64,000 bases of DNA from Mastigias papua (taxonomy: Eukaryota > Cnidaria > Scyphozoa > Rhizostomeae > Mastigiidae). The position numbers and the translations under genes were made by a program. The stretch spans positions 10,466,389 to 10,530,388 of the forward strand of contig OZ025267.1 of NCBI GenBank assembly GCA_964019165.1, written 5' to 3'. Positions 33,331 to 43,324 of the stretch are shown here, piece by piece. Numbering within the stretch: the first letter of the stretch is position 1; each line of letters opens with the position of its first letter. The notes beneath the pieces were generated by a model. It was given only the letters and a program-made list of their open reading frames with translations, ran no database searches and was not told where the DNA came from.

Positions 33331-34305
33331 TTAAGTGCAAAAATTTTCGGTGCAAAATATTTCGGTAGAAAATATTCGGTGGAAAAAATTTCGGTGGGAT
33401 TTTAACCATTTCGGTGATAAATTTCGGTGGAATTTGTAAAAATTTCGGTGGCTCAAGGAAATTTTGGTGTTGTCAACTTAAACAGAAAAACTTTGCAATC
33501 TGCGTCATTCTTACAGAAACAGAACAAAACTTATATAGTATGTAGCCTGTGTTTGGCAGCTAATTTACAAATCTGCAAATGGGTCTCCTCAGCTTCAAGT
33601 TCTTCTAGCAAAACGTCATCGATGCCTGCGATGCGAAAACCCTTTTTGATCGAATCGGAGTAGTTGTTTCACAAATGATCATAAAGAGAAATTTGCCAGG
33701 AACTTTGGTTTTTATCAGCCACGGGGGAAAAGTTTATGGAACAGTTGATGGCCCAAAATACTATGTTTCACCGATTCCCAATCGTGGGCTAAAAATTTTA
33801 ATAAATGCAGAGTTAAAAATCGCATCAGACCAGTTGCCATTTATAGAGAGACTCAAAGAAATTATTGAGAAAAATTACCATATCCCTGAAAATCCTGCTT
33901 CAGATGGGGATTTAGACTTGGAAGAATTTGGCTGGGGGGGGGGCTAAATGATGAAACTGAGGATATGTTGGTAATCGATGGTGAAGATGGGGATGAAGAT
34001 GGTGATGATGCTATTGACTACATTTATAGTGATGATGCTGTCGCATAAAAAATGGCTGTTGATGAACAATAACAACATTTAAAAAACAGCAATTTTTCAC
34101 TTTTTCACAATTACAGCAATTCAATTTTATATGGATCTTGTGATAAAACACAGACACTTTAAATGACCATTGAAGACAGCAATTTTTCTAAGCCTCCAAA
34201 AATTTAGATGCTATAAAGGTTTGGTTGCAAAAAAACTCGATGAGAAAAAATTTCGGTGCTCTCTCATCACCGAAATTAAATCCCACCGAAATTTTTTGCA
34301 CTTAA
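33331..34305. mobile_element. TTAA-flanked DNA element with iterated TTCGGTG motifs
   Basis: The 967-bp element (33335-34301) lies between TTAA copies at 33331-33334 and 34302-34305. Terminal inverted repeats are GTGCAAAAATTTTCGGTG at the left and the matching inverted end at the right (one substitution). The subterminal regions carry at least seven direct copies of (A)TTTCGGT at the left (33345-33450) and three at the right, two inverted. Removing it with one TTAA restores the RAG1-like frame across the site, so the insertion is clean. TTAA duplication fits piggyBac or Kolobok superfamilies; no transposase is present. Confidence 0.88.
33675..33947 (+). CDS. Small unknown ORF carried by the TTAA element
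   Basis: 90 codons starting at an ATG, opening with basic residues (MIIKRNLPGTL) and ending in an acidic segment. A run of Gs at about 33931-33943 causes the frame to end. Read one base shifted, it continues as an acidic Asp/Glu-rich tail to about 34046. I do not recognise the family. It may be a remnant of an element-encoded accessory protein or of captured host sequence. Confidence 0.35.
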   Translation: MIIKRNLPGTLVFISHGGKVYGTVDGPKYYVSPIPNRGLKILINAELKIASDQLPFIERLKEIIEKNYHIPENPASDGDLDLEEFGWGGG

Positions 34306-35123
34306 TGTACATCAGTCCAAGTTCTCCATTCATTGCTCAGGGTTTTGATCATTACATGAAGATTGCTGTACATCTCAGAGCTGCTGTTTTTGTTTGGTCA
34401 GAGTCTCCCACAAGTCGAAGTCACCAGTTCTTGAAGAAGGTAAAGGCAGAAATCCAGGAGAAGTTCAAGAATGAGATTGGGGAAAAATGGGATTATCCAG
34501 GTGGAACCGGCAATAGAGGGGCAACTACAACTGGAATCACTGCCCGGAGACTTTTACATGATGAGAAAGGGAGAGAAATTATTGTTCAGGTGTTACCTGA
34601 GAAATATCAGCAGGTGATGAGGCAGATTGGGCAATACATGTCAGTAATTCTAAGGTTGTTTAGTTCCAGCAAAACTATAGATGTTACTGAGTACAGAAAA
34701 TTGTGCCCAACTCTCTATCTTCTGTATCTCCAGAGCTTTCCATCTTCTCATAAGAATGAACAGCAAACATGGAATAGCATCACACCTTCATTGCATAAAC
34801 GTCATGGTCATTCTTGGGAGCTGATTGAGCTGAATGCTGATTGCGGACTGAAAAACTTTGATGAGACTTGCCTTGAAGCTAACAATAAAATTCTGAGGTT
34901 GATCAGGCTCAAGCTTGCTAGAAAGACTTCACAGAATACTAATCTTCATGATGTAATCAACAGATTGTGGTTGGGATCTGATCCAAAAGTAAACAATATT
35001 TGCTTGAAGACTCAGCCATTCTTTAAAAATTGCTGTGAATACGGGTATTCCAGCAGATATTCCAAGGCCAGAGAATCAATCCCAGGTCCACTGAGTGACG
35101 AAACTTTGTTGCAAAATTTATAA
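34302..35123 (+). pseudogene. RAG1/Transib-like transposase relic, C-terminal part
   Basis: After the TTAA site the frame is open for about 273 codons to a TAA stop (the open frame starts earlier, at 34170, inside the inserted element). It contains FDHYMKIAVHLRA, then GTGNRGATTTGITARRLL, corresponding to the NFARKL region of RAG1. Next are a zinc-ligand pair five residues apart in SLHKRHGHSWELI (positions equivalent to RAG1 H937/H942) and the catalytic glutamate in CLEANNKILR (equivalent to E962). The tail ends ARKTSQNTNLHDVINRLW. Together with the upstream part, all three acidic residues and all four zinc ligands survive. The LEANNK and RLWLGSD wording is close to invertebrate RAG1-like transposons. 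No RAG2-like neighbour is seen. Confidence 0.85.
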
Positions 35124-35470
35124 TAATATAAATTTACATAATTATGTATTCAGTGTGGTCACGTGCTTGTTTAGTCCTGTTTTTCATGTTTTCTAGTTAT
35201 GTCGTTATATAAAAAGGGTGAGTAAGATATTCAAATGATTTAGTACTATACCATTTTGTACAGTATATAGATTCACAATCTGGATATATAACGATGTAGG
35301 CCGAAACAATTCCCTCGCCACTGATAAAATGCTCACGATCAACTTTTCTAACAGAAAACATGCTATCAAAAACCTAAACGAAACTAATCTAGAATGTCTC
35401 TAAGAGGTCCAAATCGGCACCATACACACTCCCCTTAAAGTTCAGCTACGACTAAAGTTTTACCGACAAC
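35124..35470. other. Spacer 3' of RAG1-like relic
   Basis: AT-rich, no gene. It may contain the 3' end of the RAG1-like element and of the LTR-element relic, but no inverted repeat could be matched. Confidence 0.4.
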
Positions 35471-35472
35471 AA

Positions 35473-35945
35473 TCAGTTTACTCGTCGTCTGAAATCAGTT
35501 TGGTTTTTATCTCTGCGCTTCTTGCAGCAACTCTGTTTGCTCTTAAATGAGCCTCTTCTTTCCTCTCCACTACTGGTGCTTCTGCAGGCACTTCTGATTT
35601 CCAGAGGGCATAACAGCTGCAAAGGCCTCTCAAGATGATTCTCTAGTGTAATACAACTGCTCCTCAAGTATCACCGTCTCTTCCTGTTACATGTTGCAGT
35701 ACTTTATCTTTCATCCATAGTCCCCGATTCTTTTCCTCTCCAACAATCAGCACTACTTCACCAATTTCTGGTACAACTGCTTCTGTTCTGTTGATGCTAT
35801 GATAGTCCATCAGAGTTCTAACATAATCGCGTGACCATCTTGTCCAAGCGTGGGTTCTTGCATTTTCCAGTTGTCCTTGACACTTTGTTACACTCTCAAA
35901 ATCAACTTCTGTGTTGTCCAAGGTATGAGCATTTAGTCCCCACAA
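35473..35945 (-). pseudogene. LTR retrotransposon integrase C-terminal region (DUF5641-like)
   Basis: The frame at 35664-35945 contains a W-x-RWSRDYVRTL block and EIGEVVLIVGEEKNRGLW, the beta-rich domain found after the integrase core in BEL/Pao-type and related polyproteins. A second frame downstream (35473-35667) supplies HLERPLQLLCPLEIRS, the usual continuation, so a frameshift separates them. The integrase catalytic core and reverse transcriptase are missing between this piece and the protease region, implying a large internal deletion. Confidence 0.75.
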
Positions 35946-36046
35946 TATACTATTTGGTGTGAGAACCTGTCCCTCCCCAACCTCAGTCTCGATATACGTT
36001 AAGGGTCGGTTATTTAGATGGTGTTGAGAAGTTTGGGCCCAGCTCT

Positions 36047-36418
36047 CTAGGGACTACTTCCCTTGCGCAGCCGGAACCTCTTAGCACATTCGTGCCCATT
36101 CTTATTTATATTCCTTAGAACAGCATCATGCGTGTTTGTGTTCGAAACCACAACATTAACTGTTACCCAATTGCCACCTCTCAAATGAAGCAAAGATTCT
36201 TCTATTTCTATACCTTTAGGTAGGGAGTCCGTAACATCACTTTCGAAAATAACAGGTGTACCTTGATCCACAAAACCTGCATTTATTCGGCAAGTAATTT
36301 TCTTTGTCAGTCTTGTAGGGATGATGACATTTCTTTTACCCAGTTTTACAGGACACAAATATGGATCGTTTTCTGGCCGAACAGAGAGTACAAAACTGTT
36401 CAAATTTTCATCACCCAC
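36047..36418 (-). pseudogene. LTR retrotransposon pol segment after protease
   Basis: 123 codons with KKITCRINAGF, DQGTPVIFES and IEIEESLLHLRGG. This is the beta-rich linker that separates protease and reverse transcriptase in related LTR elements. It is collinear with the protease fragment to its right but in a separate frame. Identification rests on recalled family wording, so it is moderate. Confidence 0.55.
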
Positions 36419-36513
36419 ATCTGGTAAACTGCTTGATAATGTCCAGATTAGCTAATCTGTCTCTGAATTTGTGTCACATGTAGAGATTAACTGCTCCAGC
36501 ACATTATAGCCTA

Positions 36514-36873
36514 TTATTGGGTGATCAAGAATAGAATCAGTAACAAGCAAGGACAGATTGATGATGCTTGAACCTTTGTTTTTCCCTTCAATTTGCACTT
36601 AACGTTCACCCATCTCAGATAGGGCAAAACTGTCCCATTTGCTGTTGCTAGTTCTTGTTTTGCACAAGGGTCCAGAAGATCATCTATTTTATTTAGCTTT
36701 ATCTCTGTAAAACGGTGTTTCAGCTCTCGCAAACTGACGATTGATACTTGGGCCCCTGTGTCTAGTAATACATGGACTTCTAGCCTATTGAGCTTGCAAG
36801 GAACAATACATTTCTTTCCAATTAATTTTGCAACTCTGGCTTTTTCCTTTGGTGTTATGTAAGTTGAAAACAC
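36514..36873 (-). pseudogene. Retroviral-type aspartic protease fragment
   Basis: The VHVLLDTGAQVSIVS motif is the DTGA active-site loop of retropepsin-like proteases, followed by a LRxVNVKCKLKGK strand. The frame ends soon after. It belongs to the same minus-strand LTR element as the flanking fragments. Confidence 0.8.
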
Positions 36874-36967
36874 GTCTCCATTTTCTGCATTAGTGAGTCT
36901 CGACTCAGCAGTAGGTTTTTCAAAGTCTTTTGCAAGGGTTTGTATTGCTTAACAAACAGGTTTAAGT

Positions 36968-37073
36968 TGCCCCAAGCACTAACTTTACATTTCTTTCCAC
37001 AATAGCTGGCTGACAGGCAAGCACTACAAGGGAAAAGCATTTTCTCTTCTTTTTCAAATCCACAAAAACTACA
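36968..37073 (-). pseudogene. MYND-like zinc finger fragment in the LTR element
   Basis: In minus-strand order the pattern is C-x2-C-x11-C-x2-C-x4-Y-C-x3-C-x4-W (CSFC, CSAC, YCGKKC, then W). This is the first part of a MYND finger rather than a retroviral CCHC knuckle. The expected final H/C ligands are not evident, and a TGA lies just before the first cysteine. It sits between gag-like and protease sequence, where a zinc knuckle is normally found. Confidence 0.5.
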
Positions 37074-38164
37074 TCAACGGGACTTTGCATTTCGTTCTTG
37101 GGCTACTGTCTGTCCCGTGACAGCAGCCGTGGGAAGTTTCCCTGGGCTTTATTGAAATTATCGGTTAGGTGCCTCCCATCTCCTCATTTCCAACAATGGT
37201 GACATGAGTAGCTGCATCTATCAGCTTGACATTTCGTACAACCTCTACGCTTTCATTTCACAACTCCTTTTTGGCTTCTTCCTTGGGCTCCTGACTGCCC
37301 CTTATCCTTCTTTACTTCCTCTTTGAGGGTAGTCATTTCCCCTTTCGACGCTTTGATGTCTGCCACAAGGTCTTTGACAACAGATTTTTGACCAGTGTTT
37401 GACTGTACTTGTGTGAGTTTAGCTTTCCCTTCTGGCCTAATCCCAATTTGCAGTTACTCTCAGGTTCCTCCGTTACTGCTATATTAAGCTCATTATCAAC
37501 TCCGCATCAGTTACATCGGGTCTTTGCAGGTGCACGCGCATTCTTGTTCTCAATGTGTTGCTAATCAATCCTGTTTCGACAGCGTGCAAAAACATTGACT
37601 GACACTGTGCAGCCTCATATTTGACTTTTGAGTTTTGTTAAACAACAGAAGTTTTGCACTATATAACAAATAATAGTCAATCAGTAGCTGGAACAATACA
37701 AATCACATAAAAAACCAAATAAGCAATATACAGCAGCAAGATAAAACAAGTCCAAACAAAGTTCACTACGTTCAACAACTTCAATGTTCTACAGCGACAA
37801 TTTTCACGATAAGTATTACAGCGACTTCCAATGATTTCAAAAATGCGGCAACTTGAACACGAACCCACGACGACAGAAACACAACTAAAACTGCACGGCA
37901 ACTAGAAACTTACACGGCTTCACTTCACGGCTACTGGAACACGACTGATTTACAAACAAGAACAGGTACTGATATCACATTAACAACACGCCCATATTAC
38001 ACTGACATATTACGTACTTGAACAAAAGATGCTGACAGAAACTGTGGCGATGCAAAGGCATGAAATGTCGATGACTACAAACAAAACCGGAATGAACGGA
38101 AACTAATGATATCACACAGCATTACGTAATCACGAAACAAAAGACAGAAGAACTAGTACTCTAA
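37074..38164. other. Degenerate LTR-element interior and unidentified sequence
   Basis: A 37240-37450 stretch reads on the minus strand as charged, fragmentary coding sequence consistent with a gag-pol spacer, but with stops. From about 37610 to 38160 no coding signal is seen. The 37677-37901 minus frame is not recognisable. Confidence 0.35.
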
Positions 38165-38484
38165 AGCCCAGTTTCCACTTAAACGAATTCGGTCGATTCG
38201 ATCGAATCGATCGATTTGGTGCATGCGCAGTTCCTAAAACTGTGGACTCCCCCTCAACCGCCGTCGATCGAATCGATCGATAGAGAAGTTCAACTGAGTT
38301 GAACTTTTCCATCGATCGATAATCCCCTGACCAATCAAATTGTAGAGAACAGCATGACTACAATAGGAAAGTATGTTAATGTGTCAAAAAAATCATACCA
38401 AAGGAAGTGATTCAACTGTTGCTCATAGATTACTTCAACTTACAACTTCTCAATAAATGCTTAACTTTTCGTCTAACTACCGAA

Positions 38485-38812
38485 ATGTCAACTGTCTCAA
38501 ACGAAGTATTTGCCTATTTGACCTCTTTGCAAAATAATCCACTAGAAATGTCAAGAGAGACTGGGAGAAATTTACGTGTTGTAACTGGAGTAGGGAATAG
38601 TTCCCAAACGACAGAAGAAGCGTGTATGAATGACCAAATGACAACAATCTCCGAAAGTTTTTCAGAATTAAATGAGGTGCAGTTTGAGGAGCATTTTGTG
38701 GAGGATGTGAGGAGCTATCGCTGTTTATGGGATACTACATCTCGAAGTTTTAAAGATACCCACATGAAAGCAAAAGCATGGGATACCCTTGCTGGAAGAT
38801 ATGGCAAAAGCG
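38485..38812 (+). CDS. Harbinger MADF-domain protein, exon 1
   Basis: The ATG at 38485 is chosen over a GTG at 38407. 109 codons plus one base lead into a MADF domain (FVEDVRSYRCLWDTTSRSFKD, then AWDTLAGRYGKS). The donor is GCG followed by GTAGGA at 38813. Exon 2 continues the domain in frame. In PIF/Harbinger elements this partner protein binds the termini and helps bring the transposase to the nucleus. Confidence 0.85.
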
Positions 38813-38947
38813 GTAGGAATTTTCTTACTTTTGTAAAATATAATGAACTTTGAAATTTTGTAAGCTTTTTATGAAAAAGTTGCTTTGTTTTGAAAATAAA
38901 GAGCCTTCTGTGCTAGACCATTAAATGGAATTCTCTCACAATTTCAG

Positions 38948-39278
38948 CTGATGAATTAAAAAAATGTGGAAAAATTTTAAAGAAAATTTCTCGAAATGCC
39001 TCAAGAAAAGGGAGTTAATGACAAGATCAGGGGCTCCTGCAGCATCACTTCCAGAATGCAAGTTATTCAATCAGCTGCAATTTTTAAAGGACAAGGTTAT
39101 GAACAGAACTACTGTGAGCAATGTACCCCAGGCCTCAACATCACAAGATAGGACTGAAAATGTGGTTTTCCAGCCCATTAGCCCAGATGCTTCAGCACCT
39201 AGTCCATCTCCGAGTTTGGAGTCAAACAGCAGCCAATCAAGAAAAAGAAAGGCCAGTAAAACACCGATTCATAACTGA
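38948..39278 (+). pseudogene. Harbinger MADF-domain protein, exon 2, frameshifted
   Basis: The acceptor is CAATTTCAG ending at 38947. The first codons complete ADELKKMWKNFKENFSKCLKKRE, the second half of the MADF domain. A serine-rich linker follows, ending with KRKASK and a stop at 39276-39278. The expected C-terminus is found one frame over (39260-39462). Confidence 0.8.
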
Positions 39279-39462
39279 AAAGGATCACCCAGATAACTTT
39301 TTATACGAAGCGTTGCAGCAGAAAAGTGAGAATGATGCAGACCAGAGTTTCGCAGATAGTATTGTACCAATATTGAGGGGCCTACCAGCAAAGAAAAACC
39401 GCTTGGCAAAAATCGACATACAGCAAATTTTGCACAAGTACGAATTTGAAGACGATGAGTGA
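39260..39462 (+). pseudogene. BESS-like C-terminus of Harbinger MADF protein, other frame
   Basis: In the second frame the sequence reads DNFLYEALQQK and then FADSIVPILRGLPAKKNRLAKID with a QQILHKYEF end. This is a BESS-type motif that normally closes MADF proteins. A single-base indel between about 39235 and 39275 would explain the break; a splice event is less likely because no suitable sites flank it. Confidence 0.7.
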
Positions 39463-39784
39463 TCTTGAGCATAATTATTCTAAGCAGAATATATATGCCT
39501 ATTGTAAAAATGAAATAGTTATTCAGTATAGAAAGCATAATAGCGATTATTAATACAGAAAACTTATCTGTTAAATAAACTGTGTACAAGCAAATAATTC
39601 TTTAAGGTCTATCAAATGGATCATCAGTTCTTTGTACACGTTCGTTTTGCCATTGAACTGCCCCAGCTGCACTGTTAAAATAATTTTTGAAATTATCCCT
39701 TACTTGTCGAGAATCACGAGAATAATTATGAGATGCAACATTTCCTATTGGTAAAATACCCTCTGTATGATTTTCATCATTCCT

Positions 39785-40876
39785 CTACTCCCCTTCAGCA
39801 TACCCTTGTGGACAGTAATTGTTACTTTCACCAAATTGTCTCCCATGCATTAGAAAGTTATGAAGGGCAACAACTGCTTTTGTGACTGAAATCACTGTTT
39901 CAACATCGCCAATTATTGGGCGTCTAAATATCCTGAAACGGGATGCACAAATTCCAAAAACGTTCTCCACTTGTCTCCTGGCCCTTGAAATTCTATAATT
40001 TGTTATTTGTTCTTCAATACCAGCAGCATGCCTTGCATACGGCTTAATGAGGTATGTTTTTAGGGGAAAAGCTTCATCGCCAACAAAGACATATGGAAAG
40101 AGCGTGTTAGTTCCTGGTAAAATCCTCGGTTTAGGTAGTCCTAATTGGTCGTTATCCATTGCAAACCCTAGTTTACTTGCTGCAAAAACACCACCATCAC
40201 TTTGTCTTCCTGAATCCCCGATATCAACCATGGTAAATTCATAATTCGCATTAACAACTGCCATTAAAACTATGCTGTGTGTTTTTTTGTAATTAAAGTA
40301 GTATGAGCCGCTTGATGCAGGAGCTTGCATAACAATATGCTTGCCATCTATTGCCCCTACACAGTTGGGGAAGTTCCATTTGTTGTCAAATTCACAAGCG
40401 ATTGACTTCCATTCGTTCTCGGTACTTGGAACTTTTAAGAAACCGGCCTGCAAAAGCTCGTCCCAGATAACTTGTGTTGTTTCCTTTATTATTCTATGAA
40501 CTGATGTCTTGCTCATTCTGTAACTAGCTGCAATGGTTGTTTGGGCATCACCTGTTAGAAGGTATCTTAAAGTTACTGATAATCGCTCTCCCGGTGAAAT
40601 TGCTTCTCTTTTAACGGAAGATTTAGTGATTCTTCGGGCTACTAGTGCCAATAATGTCTCGTATTTTTGTGGCGTCATTCTAAATTGTTGGTAAAACAAC
40701 ATTTCGTCAACAACCTGCATTTCCTTAATCAACGAGCGGTATTCTCCTTTTTCTTTCCTTTCCCTGTACAGCTGTCTTACCCATACTCTTTTAGATTTTG
40801 TAACTTGAAGATTTCGACGTCTTTCCCTTCTTTTTATTAAGAGTGCAATTATTATCTCCTTCCTGGTTAGGCCCAT
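39785..40876 (-). CDS. PIF/Harbinger DDE transposase (HARBI1 family)
   Basis: 363 codons from an ATG, no interruption. An N-terminal helical region (MTPQKYETLLALVARRI), then a helix-turn-helix-like YRMSKTSVHRII (about 119-130), then the nuclease fold. D177 is in VGAIDGKH, D267 in VFVGDEAFPL and E304 in RRQVENVFG; these are the DDE positions in this family. Length is normal for the family. It is convergent with the MADF gene. The transposase appears intact while the partner gene is frameshifted, so the copy could not be fully autonomous. Confidence 0.95.
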   Translation of the reverse strand: MGLTRKEIIIALLIKRRERRRNLQVTKSKRVWVRQLYRERKEKGEYRSLIKEMQVVDEMLFYQQFRMTPQKYETLLALVARRITKSSVKREAISPGERLSVTLRYLLTGDAQTTIAASYRMSKTSVHRIIKETTQVIWDELLQAGFLKVPSTENEWKSIACEFDNKWNFPNCVGAIDGKHIVMQAPASSGSYYFNYKKTHSIVLMAVVNANYEFTMVDIGDSGRQSDGGVFAASKLGFAMDNDQLGLPKPRILPGTNTLFPYVFVGDEAFPLKTYLIKPYARHAAGIEEQITNYRISRARRQVENVFGICASRFRIFRRPIIGDVETVISVTKAVVALHNFLMHGRQFGESNNYCPQGYAEGE

Positions 40877-41046
40877 TTTACAAATGCCTTTGGTTTTGCT
40901 TTGATAGAAAAGTTAAACCCTGTCTGATCGATTCGGTCGAATCGATCGATTCGTTTCAGTGGAAACTGCCAGCCCTCTCGACCGATTCGATCGAATCGAT
41001 CGATTCGACCGCATTCGTTTAAGTGGAAACCCGGCTTAACTACGGC

Positions 41047-41884
41047 TTAACAGTTTGCCGCTTTGCTAGCAAAAATCACCTGTTCTCGCAAATTCAACGC
41101 ACGCAGCAGAAAATTCTCTGGGTCCTCATTTGCATGTTGAACCAAATTTGTTAAGCTGACATAAAGTCCACTCGCGTTTTTCTCTTGAAAATGTGCGCAC
41201 AGGAGTTTGCTTATGGTTTCCAAGCCAGATTCTCGCATTAGACGAAATTCATTTTATTATCCCATCTACAACCTCTTTCTCGTCATAACCACTTTTAAGG
41301 CCTTCCTCGATTTGCCTATTTAGACAAATGAAAGGTAAATTTTCTGTCTGCCATTGAGGTCCTAGCACTCCAAAGATCCTGAATTTTACGCCACAGAATT
41401 GACTTCAAATTTTTCATGCTTGACTTGTCAATGCCAGACCCATCCTTGCCGGTCCCCGTCTGATTCTTAAGGTCTCTAAGTCTGTCCCTGGCAGCCTGCA
41501 GCTCTTTTTCTTGCTGTCTCTTCAACGCTACTGGCTTCTAATTCCTTAGTTCTCTCTTGTTCCACCTCAGTTCCTGATGTCTTTGTAAGGTAGCTTCACC
41601 CCCAGCAATAATAATACAATAATTCAGAAATTGTATTATTTCTTCAGGTATTAGAGCAGACAATTGTTTTTCGATTTCTCCTTTAAAAATTATTGTTAAT
41701 GTCAGTCGAGATTCGTTTTCGATATCGGCCTCCGGGATGTTGAACAGACACAGAGCTGGCTAAGTTGATCTTTTCCAAGAGAAACAATTTGTCCCACTAA
41801 CTTCGACTGAAGCTCCTCAATTGTGCTGGTTTCAGCCATTGCAAAATATTTCAACCGCACCGACATTCCCTTATGAATAAACAC
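41047..41884 (-). pseudogene. LTR retrotransposon gag-like remnant
   Basis: Three broken frames in order on the minus strand. The first, 41702-41884, has an in-frame ATG giving MAETSTIEELQSKLVGQI. The second, 41316-41525, is charged and coiled-coil prone (QQEKELQAARDRLRDLKNQ). The third, 41047-41238, has LVQHANEDPENFLLRALNLREQVIFAS, typical of LTR-element gag. It is separated from its own protease region by the Harbinger insertion. Several stops and frameshifts mean it is dead. Confidence 0.65.
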
Positions 41885-42205
41885 ACAATCAGAAAACGTA
41901 TCAGCAAGAAAGTTTCAACAATACTCTTGGTCCTTTCAAGATCGGGTTCAATGTCGCGTGTCGGTTACAAAATTTGTGGCATGCACATGATATTCAGAAG
42001 ACAAGGAACAGAAATAAAACACCAAAATTGTGCCATTTTTTAATTGCGTACTGAATATTCCTCACTTTCCCATTCTTGAATATCATAGCAGTTTGTGCGG
42101 AGTATACACTAACAACAACAACTCACCACACGTTAAATCTAGACTTCTAGTACCCAAAAAGTACTAAAACTACCGGAGGACAAATCCGGGGGTGGTAAGA
42201 GCCCT
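41885..42205. other. Spacer, possible LTR remains
   Basis: Upstream side of the minus-strand gag remnant; a 5' LTR would lie here, but no matching copy was found elsewhere in the window. No gene seen. Confidence 0.35.
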
Positions 42206-42500
42206 CACATACAGATGAATTACTCCTTGTTGTAATGGAAGGCTATTCACGTTTTCCAGACGATGAAAGTCTCACCTCTACTTCAGCTTCTATAAAAATC
42301 CCTAGATTGCATCTCATTTTTGCAACTCATCGCTTCCCGCGTGTGATCAGATCTTATAATGGCCCGCCTTTTCACAGCACAGATTTCACTACATGTTTAC
42401 AGGAACAATGTGTCACCCATATACCTATTACTTCCCTATGGCTCTGTGCCAATGCTCAAGTAGAAAAATTTATGAAGCCTACTAAGTTTCAATTCTATAC
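42206..42500 (+). pseudogene. Ty3/Gypsy integrase fragment
   Basis: The frame around 42235-42500 reads MEGYSRFPDDESLTSTSA, FATHRFPRVIRSYNGPPF and ITSLWLCANAQVEKFMK. This is the central part of a Gypsy integrase core (normally D-YSRFP, SDNGPPF and ANAxVE). The second catalytic aspartate of SDNG has become Y (SYNG). Upstream codons are in a different frame. Only about 90 codons remain. Confidence 0.8.
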
Positions 42501-42935
42501 CATAACGTATCATTCGTAAGCGAGGGACGATGTTATCAGTCAAAATGATTTAATAGATTTTTACACAACACAGGTGGTGGAACAGAATACATACAATGCA
42601 CAGTCACAAAGATACCCAGAGAGAAATCGAAGATAAGCTATACGGTTTGGAAGTAACATGTACGACACATAATAAAACTTAAGCACTATTTGACAAATTA
42701 TATTCATTTTCCTGTTGGCAGAAGGACAGTGTTTGTTTTGTTTACATATAGTACATTCAAATCTAAATGAAAGGAGAGCTGTAGCATTGAGTAACTGAAT
42801 AAATTAGAATAATTTATATAGTCATATGATTTTTTAAATACAATGATTTCGAACATATTATGTTCGTTGATTGATTGCAGTGATTGACAATAGTCGTGTT
42901 TCTCATACTGGCCTAACAACAACATTCTAGAAACC
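42501..42935. other. Intergenic, nothing recognised
   Basis: AT-rich, only chance frames. Confidence 0.4.
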
Positions 42936-42939
42936 AGCT

Positions 42940-43310
42940 TTATGGATCACTACCTGGATCATGTAAGGAGGAAGATTAATTCTAGATTTTCGCCTGAACA
43001 AACACGTGAGTTTGTTGAAGCAAGGAGCTTATTACGGTATGATAAAGAACGTTTCTTAGCCGACCTGCAGGCAATATACTGGACAGTTATTTTTGATGGC
43101 TGCAACAACGACATCGCTCACAAGGCGAAAATGTTTTCTAGTTTTTGTCAGCTCTGTTCTTGATGTTCAAGCTCCTTTGTCATATATTTTAATTCATTTA
43201 ATACTTCATATTCATGATGCTCCTTCAGTATATAATACTAACAAAACAAAAACAAAGAAAGAAAATGTTAAACTGCTCTTGCAGGAGATCATGTTTGGGG
43301 CTAGGTAATA
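42940..43310 (+). pseudogene. LINE endonuclease-RT linker fragment
   Basis: Broken frames with a FSPEQTREFVEARSLL segment, then RFLADLQAIYWTVI and, one frame over, a LDVQAPL block. This resembles the W-containing linker between endonuclease and RT in CR1/L2/Jockey-type LINEs. It may be the 5' part of the element that resumes at 44045, split by the minus-strand LINE. Confidence 0.45.
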
Positions 43311-43324
43311 GATAATTTATTTCT

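Larger units (their letters stand above)
38165..41036. mobile_element. PIF/Harbinger DNA transposon, nearly complete
   Basis: 2872 bp bounded by TAA target duplications (38162-38164 and 41037-41039), the usual 3-bp site of this superfamily. The left TIR starts AGCCCAGTTTCCACTTAAAC. The right TIR, inverted, starts AGCCGGGTTTCCACTTAAAC and continues similarly into a GAATnCGGTCGA segment. Both ends then carry repeated TCGATCGAATCGATCGA-type palindromes (38187-38214, 38262-38281; 40925-40950, 40982-41008). Inside are the two convergent genes typical of the superfamily: a MADF/Myb-like DNA-binding protein (plus) and the DDE transposase (minus). It has inserted into the LTR-retrotransposon relic. 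Confidence 0.95.

Noticed and set aside
31479..35157. CAGTGTG words as RSS-like termini of the RAG1-like element
   Set aside because: The two words are in the same orientation, not inverted, and a heptamer match alone is expected by chance.
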